Source: an uncultured Peptococcaceae bacterium (GTDB lineage: Bacteria; Bacillota; Peptococcia; Peptococcales; Peptococcaceae). From it: DNA of 14,748 nt. The notes below the pieces were generated by a model. That model was not told where the DNA came from and did no database searches. It saw nothing but the letters and a program-made list of their open reading frames with translations. This document shows, piece by piece, positions 13,766 to 14,748 of the stretch. The stretch is from positions 1 through 14,748 of the forward strand of contig USPE01000022.1 in assembly GCA_900556545.1 (NCBI GenBank), read 5' to 3'. Every line of letters starts with the position of its first letter. The stretch's first letter is position 1. Made by a program: the position numbers and the translations under genes.

Positions 13766-14748
13766 ATGAAATATATTGTAGCATTAGATCAGGGTACCAC
13801 CAGTTCCAGAGCCATTGTGTTTGATCACGATCAAAATATTGTGGCAGTGGGGCAAAAGGAGTTTGGGCAAATTTATCCGCAGCCCGGCTGGGTAGAACAT
13901 GATCCGATGGAGATTTGGGCTACTCAATACGGGGTACTGCAGGAGGCTTTAATCAAGGCCGGCATTACCATGGCTGATGTGGCTGGTATTGGTATTACCA
14001 ATCAGCGGGAAACTACCATTGTTTGGGAGAAGAAAACAGGTAAACCTATTTATAATGCCATTGTCTGGCAATGCCGCAGAACGGCAGATTTGTGCGAGCA
14101 GCTAAAGGCGGAGGGCTGGGAGGATTACATCCGCACCAATACCGGATTGGTTATAGACGCATATTTTTCTGCCACCAAAATCAACTGGATTCTTGAACAT
14201 GTGCCCGGTGCGCGGGAGCGTGCGAAAAAGGGAGAATTGCTTTTTGGCACAGTGGACAGCTGGCTGGTCTGGAAACTGACCAACGGTGCAGTGCATGTCA
14301 CCGATTATACCAATGCGTCCCGCACCATGTTATATAATATCCGGGATTTGAAATGGGATGAAAAGCTGCTGCAGCGGTTTGATATTCCTGTTTGCATGCT
14401 GCCGAAAGTGTGCAATTCTTCAGAAATTTACGGCTATGTGCAAAGCGAAGGGGTGCAGGTGCCTATATCCGGTATTGCCGGTGACCAACAAGCGGCGCTG
14501 TTTGGGCAGGCATGTTTTGAACAGGGTTCGGCAAAGAATACCTATGGCACCGGCTGCTTTTTGCTGATGAACATTGGTCAGCAGTTTATCAGCAGCAAAC
14601 AGGGATTGATTACAACCATTGCTGCCACCATGCATAATCAGGTGGAATATGCGTTGGAAGGCTCTATTTTTGTGGGCGGCGCTGTGATTCAATGGCTGCG
14701 GGATGAGCTGCATTTGATTGAAACTGCGGCGGAGAGTGAAAGCTATGC
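13766..14748 (+). CDS. glpK: Glycerol kinase, N-terminal part
   Basis: 327 complete codons of a protein usually near 500 residues; the frame runs off the window end. This cytosolic enzyme makes glycerol 3-phosphate from glycerol and ATP. It shows the FGGY-kinase nucleotide loop DQGTTSSR (8-15), the glycerol-contacting NQRETT (Arg81, Glu82), WQCRRT, and the catalytic Asp in ISGIAGDQQAALFG. The stretch before that block reads SSEIYGY, without the His that HPr phosphorylates in many Firmicute GlpKs, so PTS activation by that route is not expected. GAGG at 13754-13757 lies 8 nt before the ATG. No clear promoter was found in the 82 bp after LysR2, so read-through from LysR2 is possible. Confidence 0.96.
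   Translation, partial: MKYIVALDQGTTSSRAIVFDHDQNIVAVGQKEFGQIYPQPGWVEHDPMEIWATQYGVLQEALIKAGITMADVAGIGITNQRETTIVWEKKTGKPIYNAIVWQCRRTADLCEQLKAEGWEDYIRTNTGLVIDAYFSATKINWILEHVPGARERAKKGELLFGTVDSWLVWKLTNGAVHVTDYTNASRTMLYNIRDLKWDEKLLQRFDIPVCMLPKVCNSSEIYGYVQSEGVQVPISGIAGDQQAALFGQACFEQGSAKNTYGTGCFLLMNIGQQFISSKQGLITTIAATMHNQVEYALEGSIFVGGAVIQWLRDELHLIETAAESESY

Noticed and set aside
1..14748. CRISPR array, tRNA/rRNA, insertion sequence or prophage
   Set aside because: No spaced direct repeats, tRNA-like cloverleaf, transposase, integrase or phage gene was seen; the duplicated genes are too diverged and lack flanking terminal repeats to be called a mobile element.

Overview
This looks like chromosomal DNA of a low-to-moderate GC Bacillota (Firmicutes). 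The supports are a Spo0H/SigH-type sigma factor behind cysK, AGGAGG-type ribosome binding sites, and a ParB-binding parS site identical to the 16-bp Bacillota consensus. The parS and the sigH-like gene together suggest a position in the origin-proximal part of the chromosome. A gut Negativicute (Acidaminococcaceae-like) is my guess, but the sequence does not settle it.

Layout. Positions 1-1200: 3' part of cysK and a complete sigH-like gene, rightward, ending at a bidirectional terminator. Positions 1393-5744, leftward: cassette A, reading AlkP-superfamily hydrolase (AP1), terminator, zinc-ribbon protein (ZnR1), stand-alone ModF/YlmA-type ABC ATPase (ABC1), unknown protein (Hyp1). Positions 5906-6850, rightward: LysR regulator 1, divergent from AP1. 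Positions 6906-6976: a 30-bp-arm bidirectional terminator. Positions 7030-7571, leftward: a broken DASS-type anion transporter gene. Positions 7572-8100: a gene-free regulatory region with several palindromes. Positions 8101-12569, rightward: cassette B, the same four genes in the same order (AP2, terminator plus parS, ZnR2, ABC2, Hyp2). Positions 12766-13683: LysR regulator 2. Positions 13766 to the end: 5' two thirds of glpK.

The main observation is that the window holds two diverged copies of one four-gene module, arranged head to head, each with a LysR regulator nearby. In both copies a strong intrinsic terminator separates the hydrolase gene from the other three genes, and there is almost no room for a second promoter after it. 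The three downstream genes are therefore probably read through at low level, beneath an abundant hydrolase. The hydrolases have no signal peptide or membrane segment and keep the metal-binding and Thr-nucleophile motifs of phosphodiesterase/phosphomutase-like AlkP enzymes. The ABC proteins have no membrane partner here.

A reasonable inference is a LysR-regulated cytosolic pathway that hydrolyses or isomerises an anionic, probably phosphorylated, compound once imported by a DASS carrier (now decayed here), with ZnR-ABC-Hyp as an accessory complex. The substrate cannot be read from the sequence, and I do not recognise the module as a described system.
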